From contig VXBA01003660.1 of assembly GCA_013399895.1 (NCBI GenBank), positions 194,107 through 258,106 on the forward strand: 64,000 nt of DNA. Direction: 5' to 3'. The translations under genes and the position numbers were made by a program. Below the pieces are notes generated by a model. It was not told the DNA's origin. It searched no databases and saw nothing but the letters and a program-made list of their open reading frames with translations. Within the stretch, counting starts at the first letter, position 1, and each line of letters begins with the position of its first letter. Shown here piece by piece: positions 42,001 to 53,600 of this stretch. Source of the DNA: Serilophus lunatus (Eukaryota; Chordata; Aves; Passeriformes; Eurylaimidae).

Positions 42001-45000
42001 AATTGAGCTTCAAAGAAGAAACTGGAGGCACTGGAGAAGAGCCAAAAAAGTCATACTCAAGTATGGAATATATTAAAAAAGCTGGGTCTCTTATAGAACA
42101 AAAACTTATCCCTCTGGGGTTTTTTTGTTTTGGTGCTTTTTCATGTTGCCTGTTTCGGAGGTTTTTTTATTTATTAAGACTGCTTTGCACTGATAAACCC
42201 ATCTAAACAGCTGGGATATGGATGTTTCCCATCAAAATTTGACCAGCACTTTTTAGCACATTGTCTCCTATGTATTCCTAATCCTGTTAAAAAAATGAAA
42301 TCTCCAAAAACAGAAATGGAAACTACAATAAAAAGCATAGAATCTCTTACATTTAAAGTGTGATATCTGGAAGGATATAATAATAAATTATTTATGACAT
42401 ATCTATAAGGACATAATAATAAATTCTGTATTTTTTATTATCATTTAATATTGCAGTCATTCACTTTGCTCTAATAATGCTTACTTCATAAGCAGGATTT
42501 GTTAAATTTGTAATTTTAAGTAAGTTCAGAAAAGTTATTATTGAATAATAATTTTAATAATTATTATTTTAAATGCCTACTTGTTTAGAGGATTTAAGAT
42601 GAAGTGTATCAACTTAAGTAGGACTTTGATACTTCAGTGTCCTTGCAGAGCTGTCACTACATTATTTAGGAGCACCAGTACTAACAGAAGCTATGAGTCA
42701 TTCAGGCTGTGATTCCACAGTGTATTTCTCCTGTTGGCAAAGCTGACTTCAGCAGTTCCTGCCACCACCTCTATATTTTAGCAGCTTATTTGTGCTCTTC
42801 ACCTTGCCCCGAGCCCTTCATTTTAATCCTTTGTTTGTGCCAATATACAGGTTTGTCACTCTCCAAGGTGAAGCAGATTGGAGAAACTATCTGTGTTTTA
42901 AATACCACAAAACCCTCCCCACACATTTTGGCAGAGATTCCCAACTCAGAGTAGGGCCCTGATCAGAATAATCAAGCACCTTTCCAAATGGACAAGGTGA
43001 TATTAGGTTGTCTACAAGCAGGTTGGGGTGAGAAGATGAAGACAGCAAGGAAGCATCTCAGTCAGCTTTATTCTCAAGAGAAATGTCTGTAAAACTCTGA
43101 TCTTAGATATTTTGTCTTAGGTACAAATATCCATTCTCACAAATTCGGAGTATCCAAAGGAAAAAAAATCACCACTTTAAATGAGAATCTTGCTGGCAAG
43201 AACCCTGTTTTGCAGAAGGAAACAGATGTGTCCCACCAGTGGTAGATTTGAAAAACAGTGTGTGGGCAGCATGTGCCATAGGTGGTATCAGAAGTTATCA
43301 AGGTTGAGATGAAATGGGTTGTTCTCCAGGGGTGTCCATCTCTCACTGCAGAATCTTCCCACACAACTCTGGCCACATGACCTCTGATAGTCAAAGTTAA
43401 CAGTTTGGACACAATCTCCAGCTTGTCCCCAAAGACAAAGATAAACCTCTATGTTTTCATCAACTACCACTCTAGACTCCAAATAAGTTTTCAAACTGAA
43501 GTTTTTCTTTAAAATCCGACCTCTGTAATTTTCTTATTCTCTCATTGTGGATTCTGACTTTACTTTTCTCAAACAGCAGCTAGAGTTTAGAACTAAATGC
43601 AGTCTCAGGGACAGTAACATTTCTTTCAAAACTATTGAGTAGCTCGGTTCTATAGGAATATAAGATTGAGGGTGCCAAATAAGTGTTCATTTCTCAGATA
43701 CAAAGTCATAAATGCCTGCAGAAATGCATCCTGACACCAAGAATTATTACAAGTATTTTTGAAATAGCTGCTTCTTCTGAGGAAGAATTTCTTGACTATA
43801 TCCTCAAAGATTTCCATAGTAGGAAGCAGAACTGAAAACACCGCATTGCTCATTAGTACAAAGATTTACATTAGTACAAAGATGCACATTAGTACAAAGA
43901 TTTAAATGTCAGGACATTTCAGATGTTCACTATTTGTACTACAATATCCATTAATGTGGACTACTCAAATGTCATGCACTCTACAATTGAAATGTTTAGC
44001 AATTCTAAACTAATAGCTCTGTGAACGATTCTGGTACAAAATACCTTGTAAGTAATACATGAGCAAGTTAGAAAGAAACACAGTTCTTTGTTGCACACAG
44101 GTAAGGGCACTTTGAGGGCACAACTGCAACACATTGAAGCTCTATTATTTTTTAGAGTAGCAGGGGCAGAAGAATAAAATGAGAAAAGGTTACTCTGAGT
44201 ACTGCAATAACTTACTGGTCCTTTAGCCAGTCCTTAACAAAAGGAATGGAAAAGAATTCTGTGAATGACTCATCTTTCCTCTTTGGGTTCTTGCTAAAAA
44301 AGAAAAAAGGAATACAACTTGTATTAATTTAAATTTCAGCTATTCCATTTGAAAATTAATTAATGCCTTTGAATCACTGAGCATAATTAATAGCAAAAAC
44401 CATGATTAACTTACTTGTATAACCACTCTGTTAGGAAATCAGAGGCAATAAATTTGGTTCTTTTTCCCTAAAGATAGAAGATACAGTTTAAAATTATTTA
44501 TTATCTTTGGATTGGTTATATGTTTTTATTACTGGAGAAGAACAGAAGCTAAATTGACTGCTTTTATTAAATAAAATATACAGTACATTACTCTGTCTAC
44601 TTGAATATTGCTACTGCCAACAGTCAGTGGCTCTGCCAAAATTTTAGAAATTTTGTGGGATGCTTTCAAGTCAAGACAAACTATGAGTAACAAAATTCTA
44701 CATGTATCATCTTGATCTTTGCTGCGGCATATCTAGAACAAATATCTCTGAATGGTGCTCTTCCTAAGTGGCAATCTCATTGTGAGGAAACTAACAGAAC
44801 TCATTCATATATGAAAATATGTTGTAAATTACTCGCTGTTTTGCTCAAAGTTCTATTATGATACTTAAAACACTTCATTTCTTCCAAGACACAGAAGGAA
44901 CATTGATTGGATATTGTTTCCTCCTGCATGGAAGCAGCTTGAAGGCATTGTGAATACTTAAGACACACACAAGCAGAGTATTGTGTGGCTGCTCAGACCA

Positions 45001-48000
45001 AACCATCTGTCACATGTAGTCCAGAAAGGAAGGCAAATCCAAAGGAAGGCACATGTCTATCCACAACCACAGATATTAGAGAGAGAATCTGGTAAAAAGT
45101 TTAAAACCTGGAGCTTCAGGGCAAAACATTTGTGCCCTTTGCTCCCGTTCTAAATCTTCACCAACAAAGAGAATTTTGGAAAATGCTTTGCAGCAGGTGA
45201 TCCTTTGGGAGTCAAGCAGGCAGTACCTGGACAGCCAGCCATTCAAAGCAGGAATTTTGAGAAATACAGAATGGATTAGGATCTTCCTTTTCTTAAGATA
45301 TTTCCTCTCCAGATTCCACCTTGACACACTGAATGTATAAAATAGTACAGGTGCTCATTTTGCTTCTTACAAACCACAGTAACCATGATGTGGAGAATAC
45401 AATGTTAACTTCTGGTTGGAATAACAGAAGAGCTTGACTGGTATCTTTGGAACTCCTCTTACACGAGATGTCTTATGGATGTACAGTCACAGAGTGAACA
45501 CTAAGAGACATTCAGCCCCTGCAGACCAGAGACACTGAGAGCATTGTCACAGTAACAGCTATTCAGCTTAGAGAAAGCTGAGCTCCCATCCAGAAGGTAA
45601 CACTTACTCTGTCAAACAGGAGATTCAACTGTAATTATTACTTCTTAGAAAAACAATTCGCACTGGTTAAACACTTCTGTGAAACTGCTAGATGTCACAA
45701 AAGAGGATGGAGTCTTGACTAAAATCTAAGAATTAAATATACTCATACCACTTGCTAAGAAAAATATAATAAACATGTAATTGAAAATTTAATGCATGAC
45801 AAATGACTTTATTCCATGCATTATCCTCACCAACTGTATTTCTCCCTATGCTACAAGAATACGATCCAAAAAGGACTTGGGGATTTGAACAGAGAGGCAG
45901 GAAAAAAGTGCTCTACATAGTGTAATTCTTTCAGTTCAGGGTTTTAACATGTCGTGATTTGGGGGTCAGCCACAGGTGAAGTGGAAGAGGAACATTACAT
46001 GAGATGCTGACTGCACAGTGAGGAATACAGGGCACTCATGTAGCTGGGGAAGACAAGTGTGAAGTTCAGAGCTAGACTGCAGGGCATTCCTACATGACAA
46101 TCAGGAAAGCTTTTACTTTTCTAAGTGAATCTTAGCCTTGGTAGACATACAGTCTGACTCCATAGAGAAGAAAGAGAGCTTTAAAAAACAAAGAAGAACA
46201 GAAGAGAACATCATGAAACAATTATCAGTCCCGAGCCACATGTGCCTTTATGATCTGTTTTGTGACGACTAAAGTTTTGGGGTTCATGTAGTGGTCCATT
46301 ACAGTGCTTGGCTGTGAAGAAATACAGCTCCTTAAACAATTTTCAAGTTATGCTAATTCCAGATACTTTTTCCAAGAAGCCAAACACCTAAACTTTAAGA
46401 GATCAATACCTTCACTGCAGAGCTTTCTACATGTCACTGTAGGTGTTACATGGACACATTTTGACTTGAACAGAATCTGAGAACAAACAGCAGATTCTGA
46501 TCATCACAGCTATTCTCAACCACCGTATGAAACTGTCCCATTACTTAGTGAATTGTTTCAGAGAATAAATTCTACACTTTGACAACAAAATTCAATTTAA
46601 TCTAGCAGCTGTAATTTAATAGGTTTTAAGTAAATTGCTTTTCCTTTGCAACAAGGAAAAATGAGCAGAACAGGGTTGTCAGAACAGCCATCACCAAAGG
46701 AATCAAATTCATCTTGTTTTATCCTTGTTAGAGGCAGTGAACTTATCAGGGAGGAATTCAGTCAAGCTCAGTATTTTTTCATTCTGTTATTTTTTTGCCA
46801 GGAAACAGTTTATTTTGTTAGTGAATTAAATCATTAGCTGCACAGCAGTCAGCATTTATAAAGGGAAAAAATTACATAAATTGACCTGCCTTTGACACAT
46901 TCCTCCTATGCTGCATGAATCAGGATAAACACAGGAAATATCTCCACAATGTGCATTGTTAACCTGCAGATGTGTTTATAAACAACTTATATTCAGAATT
47001 CATTTTCCACTTTTTAGTTTAAATATTATAATCTTAGTAATAATCATGAAAAAATACTGGTGATCAAAAGATAGCAAAATTATTAGGAAACCTTTTTCCA
47101 TTCCCTTTCCCTGATATATCACACTTCAAAATATAATATATTCCATTTCAGAGTCTGATAGAGCATCCTCCTTCTGTGATAACTAACTAAAGAGAAAAGT
47201 CAGAGTTACACTAAAATAAGCATCTATACATTTTAATGCTGAAAAAGAATGCATTAGTCAGTTCTCATGAGAGAAAAGATGTAAGAAAATAGTCTTTCCC
47301 CTGGAGGCATTTGACAGCAGATAGGATAAAGTACAGGAGAACTCATGGTAGTTAAAAAAAAACAAAAACAGGGAGGGAATACACTGGGCAACCTAATAGG
47401 TTTCTTTCCTCTCCACTTTAAAAATAAAGCTTCTGCAGACTGTTCTCAACTTTCTGTCAGTTTGAAGTCTGCACATCTATCTAGTAGCTGATGGTTTCTC
47501 TAGGTTTTCGCTTTTCAAATTTTACATATGCATTACATAATGAAAGAGAGCCTGTTTTAAATGAAATGTTTAACTGGTTGTTTCTATATCACCCTCCAAG
47601 AAAGATCTTGAAGATTTCTTTCCTACACAATCACTACTTCCAGCATAACTGCTTCCCTTTCCTGACTTTACCATGTGATTGTGCAATTCTTCCTCTCCAC
47701 ACATGGGTTCATCTTTTCTGGTCTCTTCCTTGAACTCCTCTGTTTGTCCCATGATCTGACCTCCCTTACCATAGTTTCAATTACTCAACAACTCTCCTAC
47801 TTAGTTGTTCATTCTTTACTCATTCATTTAAATTTCCTTTCAAAATATGAAAACTTTTGGTCCTTCTCATCAAAATCACACTCTTCCTTCTCACAATTCC
47901 CTCTCTTCTCCCAGGCCCATTCAACACTGACTGCAGCCAGTTCTGTTATACCTCCCTTTCTTCCAGTGCTTCTTCCATTTATCTTCCAATGGTTTATTCT

Positions 48001-51000
48001 GTATAACTGCCCTTTACAGGCTTTAATGACTCATGTCTAACCAAAATTCAAGCCTAGTATTCCCTTCTCATCCTTCATGATTTCAGTTAGCTTAATCACA
48101 ATTAATCTTGTTCCTCTCCTCTCACAAATTCCATGAGTCTTTTGAATCTTTGTTCTCTTCCTATTTTTTGGAGATATTTTCCAGTGTGTTTATCACAAAA
48201 TCCTTTCTGCCTGTTGCTATTTTGCTCAGGATTTCTAAGGACTCTGGTTTTGATCCTAAAAATCAGTTTATTTCATGAACCATTTCGATACAAGTTATAG
48301 CAAGGGTTTTTTTCCCTCCAAATCAATGTGGAACAACACATTTCTTACGAAACAGAAGTATAAATAGAAACCATGTATTTAGGTCAGACAACAAAACAGA
48401 ATGTCCAAGTACAAGCACCTGGACAGCAACGGAAAAGAACACAAATATTCAGTTATATGGCAAGCATAAAGAGCTATTGTTTTACTAGTTATTTGTTCAA
48501 AGGGAGGAAGAAATTACATCACAGTGCAAAATATCATCTGACATAGGCTTGCTTTCCTAAACTAGGTTCCCCAATAGTAGGGCATCTCTTCAGATAATCA
48601 TCTTTTCTATAAGCTGTACTCATTTTTATGAAGTTTGTATACATTAGAAAATAATTGCCTTTATTAGTTCTCTGCAAAACGATATACAGATCCATAGAAA
48701 ATCCATTTTCAGAACATATACTTTCTAACATGGACACCACCAAAGAGCTGTAAAATTTCTCAGATTAAAAATAGACAAAGATTAGATTTGTTCTGAGTTT
48801 AAAACTGAAATATTTCTCAGAATTTTAATATTTTTATATTAAGTGCTGTTTTATTGCCTTCAGAAATACATAACATCTATCAAGGTCTATATTTTAAACC
48901 AGTTGTGAGACATGCCTTTTTCCTGTTAAAGGATACATGCTTCCTTACAAAAAAAAAAAATCAATATAGATTTCATTAAAAGTGTGATGAATAATATATA
49001 TGTTCAATTTGTTCTTAGCTAGGTAATGTAAATGTGATGGCAGGAATGAGAGACAGAGCTGTCATGTAAATGAACCATTTTCCAGTCAGTTTACACACAC
49101 AAATTTTGCAAAGACTGGGAAAATGTTAAAATAACTCTTATTAAATGTACAGATTTGGATTTGAAATTCAAGTTGCCATGGTTGGAGAAAGTAGCAGAGA
49201 GGATGGAAGACCCCATCACTCCCCATTCCTAAGCTGTTGCTGGGGGTCTCTGAGTTAGGCTGTGGTGATACAATGACCTTTATTGTGCACCAGTTCTAGT
49301 GGGTGTTTAAGCATTCCCTAAATTCAATGAGCAATGTCTCTCTAGATAAGCCTGCACACACACACACATAGAACAAATTTATAAACAAACGATTATTTTT
49401 CATTGTACATTTTTATATGCTCATTTTATATGCTGAATAGCCTGTTTTCCAATTAAATGGAATTTACACAAAAGGCTAAAAAGCTAACATAGAAAATTTA
49501 TCTCTATTCAGATGCCAGAACAGCAAAAATAATTGAGTAATTAAGTAAAATTCAAGTTCTGTACATCACCCTCAAATGAGCGATGTGTATTAATACGAAA
49601 GGAAGCCTGTTTCTATAAAATACACTACTTAGGCTAGATACAACTGGATATTTACGGAGGATTTTTCAGGAGCTAGAGATTATCATAATGATCAAATATG
49701 TGTAGCATGCAATCTGTTCTGAATTACTGAAGAAAACAACATTTAAAACCAGATTCAAAACATCTCATTATATGTTATATCATATTATTGTGGTTGGTTT
49801 TCTTGCAAAAGACCAAATTAAAACAACTCAACTTCCTGTGAAATAAAGGCTTTAACTTCCTGCCAATGATTTGAAAACTACAAACTAACCTCAAAACAGT
49901 TTTCCTTCCCTGCTTGCTGCAGAAGTTCAGCCAGTCCAGGTAAGAGTACTGGAAATATGTAGTGCTCCAGGTATTGTCGAGGAGAACCTGAGCAACACAG
50001 GACAGCCCTCACAGGTAAGCACTTGGAATTCACAAAAAGACAAGTATCAGAAATCATAAACTCAGTGCCAGTCATTTCATCAATACCATCACAGCTTACA
50101 CTGAACAGATTTGTTCAGTTCAGATCCAGCCACTGATCTGTCTTCACTTCTCTTCAGCCAAGACAACATAAACTTGAGTAAATTTCAAAGTAAAGGTGCA
50201 CCAACAGTGCAAACTCAGCGTGCCTGAGAGATGTCAGACTTAGTTTTAAATTAGTAAACTCAGACATCGGAAGCAGTTTAGTCACAGAAACAAAAAGCAG
50301 AGTGGACTAATTTACCCTGACAGGAAGAAATTAGCCTGTGCTAAACTCAGTGCTCTTACAGCCAGACCACTTTTGGTACCTCGTGCCCTTTACAATCTGC
50401 ATTATCAGAGTTGGTCATGAAACTGAACTTCTAGACAGAAGAAAAAACAAAGGTTGTATTTCAGTGGTACTCTGATTTCTTTGTCATAATTACTTCCTAC
50501 ATGCCAGATCCTTCAGAAATTTGAATGTGCCTCCATATATCCAACTTTTCCCCTTTCAGAGGGCTGCCTGGGTTGGCATCTCTCTCCAGTCAGCAAGTAT
50601 TCAGGTTTTGGTGTGGTCAGTAAAGACTGAGTCATAGAAGTGTTCTCTTCTGGCAACACAACTGAAACACTGAGTGTATTCTGAGCTTTATACCTTTAGT
50701 TGGTTCATGCAGTGCCAGAAAACGTTCATAATTGGAAGGAGACTATTTCTATAAAAGCCAAGCAGTAACACTGCTTCTGACTAGCACCAGGAGTCCCTAA
50801 TGAGCAAGAATGAATGGAAGAGAAGATCAAATGGAGTGCCACAATGCATAATAAAAGCACATTGCTGCTTGGAAAATTTTATAAAGTATGGAAATTGATA
50901 AATGTGGAAGAACAAAATTTTAGAGCTGTAATTGACAGCAGCTTTCCAATTCAATTGTCTATTTAGTCTATTGATCCTAGTTTTGCATTATTAAATTAGG

Positions 51001-53600
51001 GGAAGAAGTGTTTGTCTTTCTCTGATTTAAGTAGCTAAATAAAAGGTCACTTACTCAGAAGAGCACAGAACTACCTTAGCTAGTCAATGCTACTGGTTTG
51101 TAATGCACCATTTGAGATTTCTTGCACTGACCAAGTGGCCAAGCTGGCTCCCTGTTTACAGACCAGGGGCCTAATCATGGAAATTCCACTTAAGAAAAGG
51201 TGTCGTAGCTGTTAACACTCTAAATTAAACAAATTACAAACACTTGCCACATGCAATAAAAATATTCACAGCAGGGATCAAGACAATAGACTCCTACTTA
51301 CATGTTTTCGGATCAGGTGGTTCTGGAGAGGGGGCTGCCTCAAGTATTTGAAGCAACTGTTGGTCAACAATATCGATTACAGGGACAGAAGAAAGCTGTT
51401 CCATGTTTAATGGCTGCAATATTCCTGCTTCCAAAGACACCTGTTCAAGATACATGTAACCTATATAAATACCCCAAGAGACTCTACAAAAATATATAAA
51501 CCAGTTGAAGTTGTCTGAACTTGTTTCAGTATTGTTCAGAAGTCCTGACATTCACCTTTTAAAGAAAAGACACTTTTCTTCTAAACAAAGCACAGAGAAG
51601 TTCAGAGCAAATGAAAACCTGAATGTAAGTTTCCTCATACAGAAACAAATGTGGACACTAGGAAAAAAGACAGTCCACAATTTTACATACTCCTAACAGT
51701 CCCTGAGCTATACCTGTTACAGGAAGGCAGCAGATACATCCTTTTACCCCCAAGAATGCACCACAGGACAGTTTTCCATGAACACATGTCATGAAAACTC
51801 ATCTGAACTGTTTCACTTTAAAGTTTAGTTGGATTGATGAGCTACTGAAAAGCAGGTGGAGGGATGAGGCCAACACTTGTAACATACCACAGCATGACTC
51901 TGATCAGATTTAATTCCACTCAGTGGCCACATTAAATGTCCAGTATGTGAAACTCCTTGGATGTGTTTTCTACCCTCTGCTGTGTATTTCTGCTTTACCA
52001 CCACCCAGAGGGGGGGTCTCTGCAAACTTGAGCCCTGCCTCTCAAGGAAAGTCATAGCAAAACAACAGTGAGATGAACAAACCAAACAGAGCTGGTCATC
52101 TCATTTCAGAACAGTGTTACCCAAGCTGCTTTAAATAAAAGCATTTATTTTGAATATTACATTTGTTGATTCAAAGACACTGTGTTTGAAAAATACAGTT
52201 TTGTTTTCATTTTATGAATGAGTCTACCCCGTAGGTGCCTAATTTTCTCATTTAGTTATTTAAAAATCTTTTAAAACCAGCCCTTTACAGATTTTTTTCT
52301 TGAAATGTACTCACAAATCCTTGTTGTGAATCAGGAACACCTGGAAATTGAGGGTGTTCTATTTCATACTCTAAAAGCAAAACAAAAGAAAGAGCATTTA
52401 CCAGAGACTGTTATTTAAGAACATATTTGTCTTCCTCCTAAACAAGCATTACTTTCTAAACATTCTGATTTGGGTTTGAAAGAACAAATATTAGTATACA
52501 ATAAGTATTTGTTAAACATGAAATCTAATGTTTTAAAACAAGCGAGAACCTTAGAGCCTCTTGTCTTGGCTTTTAAGTCAAGTGCAAAGTTCTCAGTGAT
52601 AAAAAAGCCCTTAATTGGGAAAAAGGTTTTTAACCAAAATAATAATTTAAAATATTTCAAAATAAGTAAAATGCAGATGCTTGCATGGAATTAACCATTG
52701 TTTTTACGATACTGCTTTTCATAGTGGTTCCTCTATAAGCAATTAAATCCCACAGACATGGCTAAATATTACTGTCTCCACCAAAAAAAAAAAAAATCAA
52801 CTCCATCCCAAAAAAACCAGTACATGACCCTCAGATTACTGAGGGACTCAGAAAAATAAAGGAGGATGGCAATGAACTTGATATGAAAAAATTTACAGAT
52901 TACACAAGACAGAACCCAAGAGGTTCACTGTTCCACCATTGCAATGAGATTTACTGGCATCACCAGACCCACGTGTACTGTTGGCTTAGCTGAGTTGTAT
53001 TACAATAAACAAGTTTATTCCCACATTTAAAATGGCCGCTTTAACACCAAGTGCCAACTTTAGAAATGATGAAGTAAGAAGCGAAGAGAACCCCCTTTGG
53101 GAAGCACAGCGCTGCTCCCTCGGCTCTCCAGCCTCGGTGCTCTCAGACCCCGGCGAGCGACTCTCGCTGCCAGCAAGTTTCGTGTTCATTTCGCTTTTGC
53201 AGGAGCCACCACAGAGCCGCCCCCCCGGCGCCCCAGGGAAGCGGACACGACGCCCGGAACCCCAGGGTCAGCTCACAGCACACCCGAACACACGCACACC
53301 CGAACACCCACACCCGAACACACACACACCCAAACACCCACACACACACACCCACACACACACACACGCACACACACACACCCCCCAAACCAGTAAAATG
53401 AACTAAAAATGTCACCACACAATAAATGCCATTTCATCCCTGATACACAAGTGTTCTTACAAGTCTGAACTTAAAATACATCATTAGCGTTTAACCAGCA
53501 GTTGCCTTTGGGGAGCCAGGGAGGGGATGCAGTCGGATACCCTGTAGCAACAAGGGCTCTCCTGCCATTCTGGCCCAACAGCTCTGCTCCATAGTGTTAG
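17964..53600 (-). CDS. IQCK: IQCK, IQ motif-containing protein K (gene model, 8 coding exons; N-terminus missing)
   Basis: Eight minus-strand exons with GT-AG boundaries and matching phases give 220 residues plus a stop: 52315-52370, 51302-51440, 49890-49987, 44415-44467, 44216-44293, 35254-35338, 29396-29507 and 17964-18007. Human IQCK is about 287 residues, so roughly the first 65 are not placed. Visible regions: a variable proline-containing N-terminal part, a conserved hydrophobic helix pair (YLEHYIFPVLLPGLAEL, then FLTEWLYNKNPKR) resembling the DPY-30/RIIa docking fold, a PRPPIPLSLLLSEEEA segment, a canonical IQ calmodulin-binding motif (IQSFWRGYRVR), and a charged probable coiled coil. 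The function is poorly defined. An axonemal or calmodulin-linked scaffold role is inference. The human IQCK locus is a reported Alzheimer's disease association. The right limit given is only an estimate of where the first exon lies. Confidence 0.92.
18008..29395 (-). other. IQCK: IQCK last intron
   Basis: 11.4 kb of AT-rich DNA. A 55-base region of inverted repeats lies at 27130-27184. I found no supported exon, RNA gene or clear transposon. The many short frames have no splice or homology support. Confidence 0.75.
29396..29507 (-). CDS. IQCK: IQCK exon: end of IQ motif and coiled coil
   Basis: 112 bases between acceptor ccctttcacag and donor gtaagtga (minus strand). Reads VRCNSEIQELRQWQKKLREE and then a K/E-rich segment ending FWSKQEAK. 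It matches human IQCK nearly residue for residue (EIQELRQWQKKLRE). The first residues complete the IQ motif begun in the preceding exon. The rest is charged and probably helical. Ends in phase 1. Confidence 0.95.
30540..30663 (+). mobile_element. CR1 LINE fragment, 3' end
   Basis: The string begins gaagctgtggatgcc, continues ccctggaggtgttccagccc and ggaactagatgatctttaag, and ends at the short repeat tatgattctatga. These are hallmark parts of the chicken-repeat-1 3' end. Compared with the consensus I recall, an inner block between the GGATGGGGC and GGAACTAGATGATC landmarks is missing, so the copy is truncated at its 5' side and internally deleted. It lies in an IQCK intron, opposite to the direction of IQCK. 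It supports an avian or reptilian source. Confidence 0.92.
33164..33185 (+). repeat. Poly(T) run, 22 bases
   Basis: Uninterrupted T22 in an IQCK intron. It could be a retroposon tail on the minus strand, but no recognisable element body flanks it, so I treat it as a simple repeat. Confidence 0.9.
35254..35338 (-). CDS. IQCK: IQCK exon: PRPPIPLSLLL segment and start of IQ motif
   Basis: 85 bases after a T-rich acceptor. With the two bases carried over it reads HPRPPIPLSLLLSEEEA, then SIIIQSFWRGYR, and ends before gtaagaat in phase 0. The match to the human PRPPIPLSLLL(T/S)EEEA block is nearly exact. It contains the core of the calmodulin-binding IQ motif. Confidence 0.96.
42364..42425. repeat. 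Two-copy tandem duplication, period 36
   Basis: A 26-base AT-rich unit containing ataataataaatt occurs at 42364 and again at 42400 with three differences. Confidence 0.7.
43851..43904. repeat. Three-copy 18-base tandem repeat
   Basis: The unit cattagtacaaagattta occurs at 43851, 43869 and 43887. The middle copy differs at two bases (tt to gc) near its end. It is a short minisatellite in the IQCK intron. Confidence 0.93.
44216..44293 (-). CDS. IQCK: IQCK exon: KNPKRKDESFTEFFSIPFV
   Basis: 78 bases between acceptor ttctttttttag and donor gtaagt. With flanking bases it reads NKNPKRKDESFTEFFSIPFV, then KDWLKDH. Human has a nearly identical TEFFSIPFV core. It follows the WLYxxNP end of the docking-fold-like region. 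The exon lies only 121 bases from the preceding one. Confidence 0.96.
44415..44467 (-). CDS. IQCK: IQCK exon: second helix of docking-like fold
   Basis: 53 bases, minus strand, between acceptor ctatctttag and donor gtaagtta. Reads GKRTKFIASDFLTEWLY and ends in phase 2. FLTEWLY(x)xNP is conserved with human IQCK and resembles the second helix of DPY-30/RIIa-type domains. Confidence 0.95.
44468..49889 (-). other. IQCK: IQCK intron, with a pyrimidine-rich stretch
   Basis: 5.4 kb intron. Bases about 47590-48180 are strongly C/T-rich on the plus strand (purine-rich in the IQCK transcript). No exon is supported. Confidence 0.8.
49890..49987 (-). CDS. IQCK: IQCK exon: first helix of docking-like fold
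   Basis: 98 bases, minus strand, after acceptor tgttgctcag and before gttagt. With the preceding T it reads CSPRQYLEHYIFPVLLPGL, then AELLQQAGKENCFE. Human IQCK has the same pattern (YLExxIFPVLLPGxxxLxxQA). The YLxxxIxPVLLxGL arrangement is typical of the first helix of the DPY-30/RIIa dimerisation-docking fold. Confidence 0.96.
49988..51301 (-). other. IQCK: IQCK intron
   Basis: 1.3 kb intron without other visible features. Confidence 0.85.
51302..51440 (-). CDS. IQCK: IQCK exon: variable acidic/proline segment ending PDPKTC
   Basis: 139 bases between acceptor tatcttgaacag and donor gtaagtag. Reads VSLEAGILQPLNMEQL to PSPEPPDPKTC. Only the final NPKTC/DPKTC motif is clearly shared with the human protein. 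The rest is poorly conserved and looks like a disordered linker. Phases on both sides fit the neighbouring exons. Confidence 0.88.
51441..52314 (-). other. IQCK: IQCK intron
   Basis: 0.87 kb intron. No other feature recognised. Confidence 0.85.
52315..52370 (-). CDS. IQCK: IQCK exon: (E)YEIEHPQFPG segment, first exon found
   Basis: 56 bases, minus strand. Acceptor tgcttttag, then AG completing a codon, then YEIEHPQFPGVPDSQQGF, ending before gtgagt in phase 0. Human IQCK reads EYEAEQPPFPEG here, so the incoming codon is probably GAG. A second AG two bases downstream could be an alternative acceptor but would change the incoming phase. Confidence 0.85.
52371..53030 (-). other. IQCK: IQCK 5' intron region, upstream exon not found
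   Basis: AT-rich DNA with an A run at about 52783-52795. I searched for an exon ending one base into a codon and encoding a WEQIC-like end, and found none. Confidence 0.5.
53030..53270. promoter_or_regulatory. CpG-rich segment, possible IQCK-side promoter
   Basis: About 240 bases of raised G+C with many CpG, in otherwise AT-rich sequence. At its left edge, tttaaaatggccgc resembles a YY1 site, though it is not exact. The segment lies upstream of the first IQCK exon found and before KNOP1, so it is probably part of the shared IQCK/KNOP1 promoter region. Frames here on both strands (starting 53032 plus, 53189 minus) lack good donors and homology. Confidence 0.4.
53276..53392. repeat. Degenerate CA-rich tandem repeat (cacacccgaa type) running into CA microsatellite
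   Basis: Repeated cacacccgaa and cacacacccaaa units pass gradually into plain (CA)n, so the tract looks like a microsatellite changed by point mutation and slippage. It borders the CpG-rich segment. The alternating purine-pyrimidine run could form Z-DNA. Confidence 0.9.

Larger units (their letters stand above)
35339..44215 (-). other. IQCK: IQCK intron
   Basis: 8.9 kb of AT-rich intron. It holds small tandem duplications (39416-39447, 42364-42425, 43851-43904). A possible tiny CR1 end near 35850 is too short to call. No exon is supported. Confidence 0.8.

Noticed and set aside
42003..42140. Resemblance to an old CR1 body (ctggagaagagcc and gctgggtctctt)
   Set aside because: Only scattered short matches to the remembered consensus, not enough to support an element.
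52986..53189. Minus frame starting MNTKLAGS as IQCK first exon
   Set aside because: No good donor leaves it in the phase needed by the exon at 52370, and it does not resemble the human N-terminus.
53032..53406. Plus frame starting MAALTPSANF with good start context
   Set aside because: It runs into the CA repeat as translated repeat, has no similarity to KNOP1, and lacks a clear donor in the right phase.
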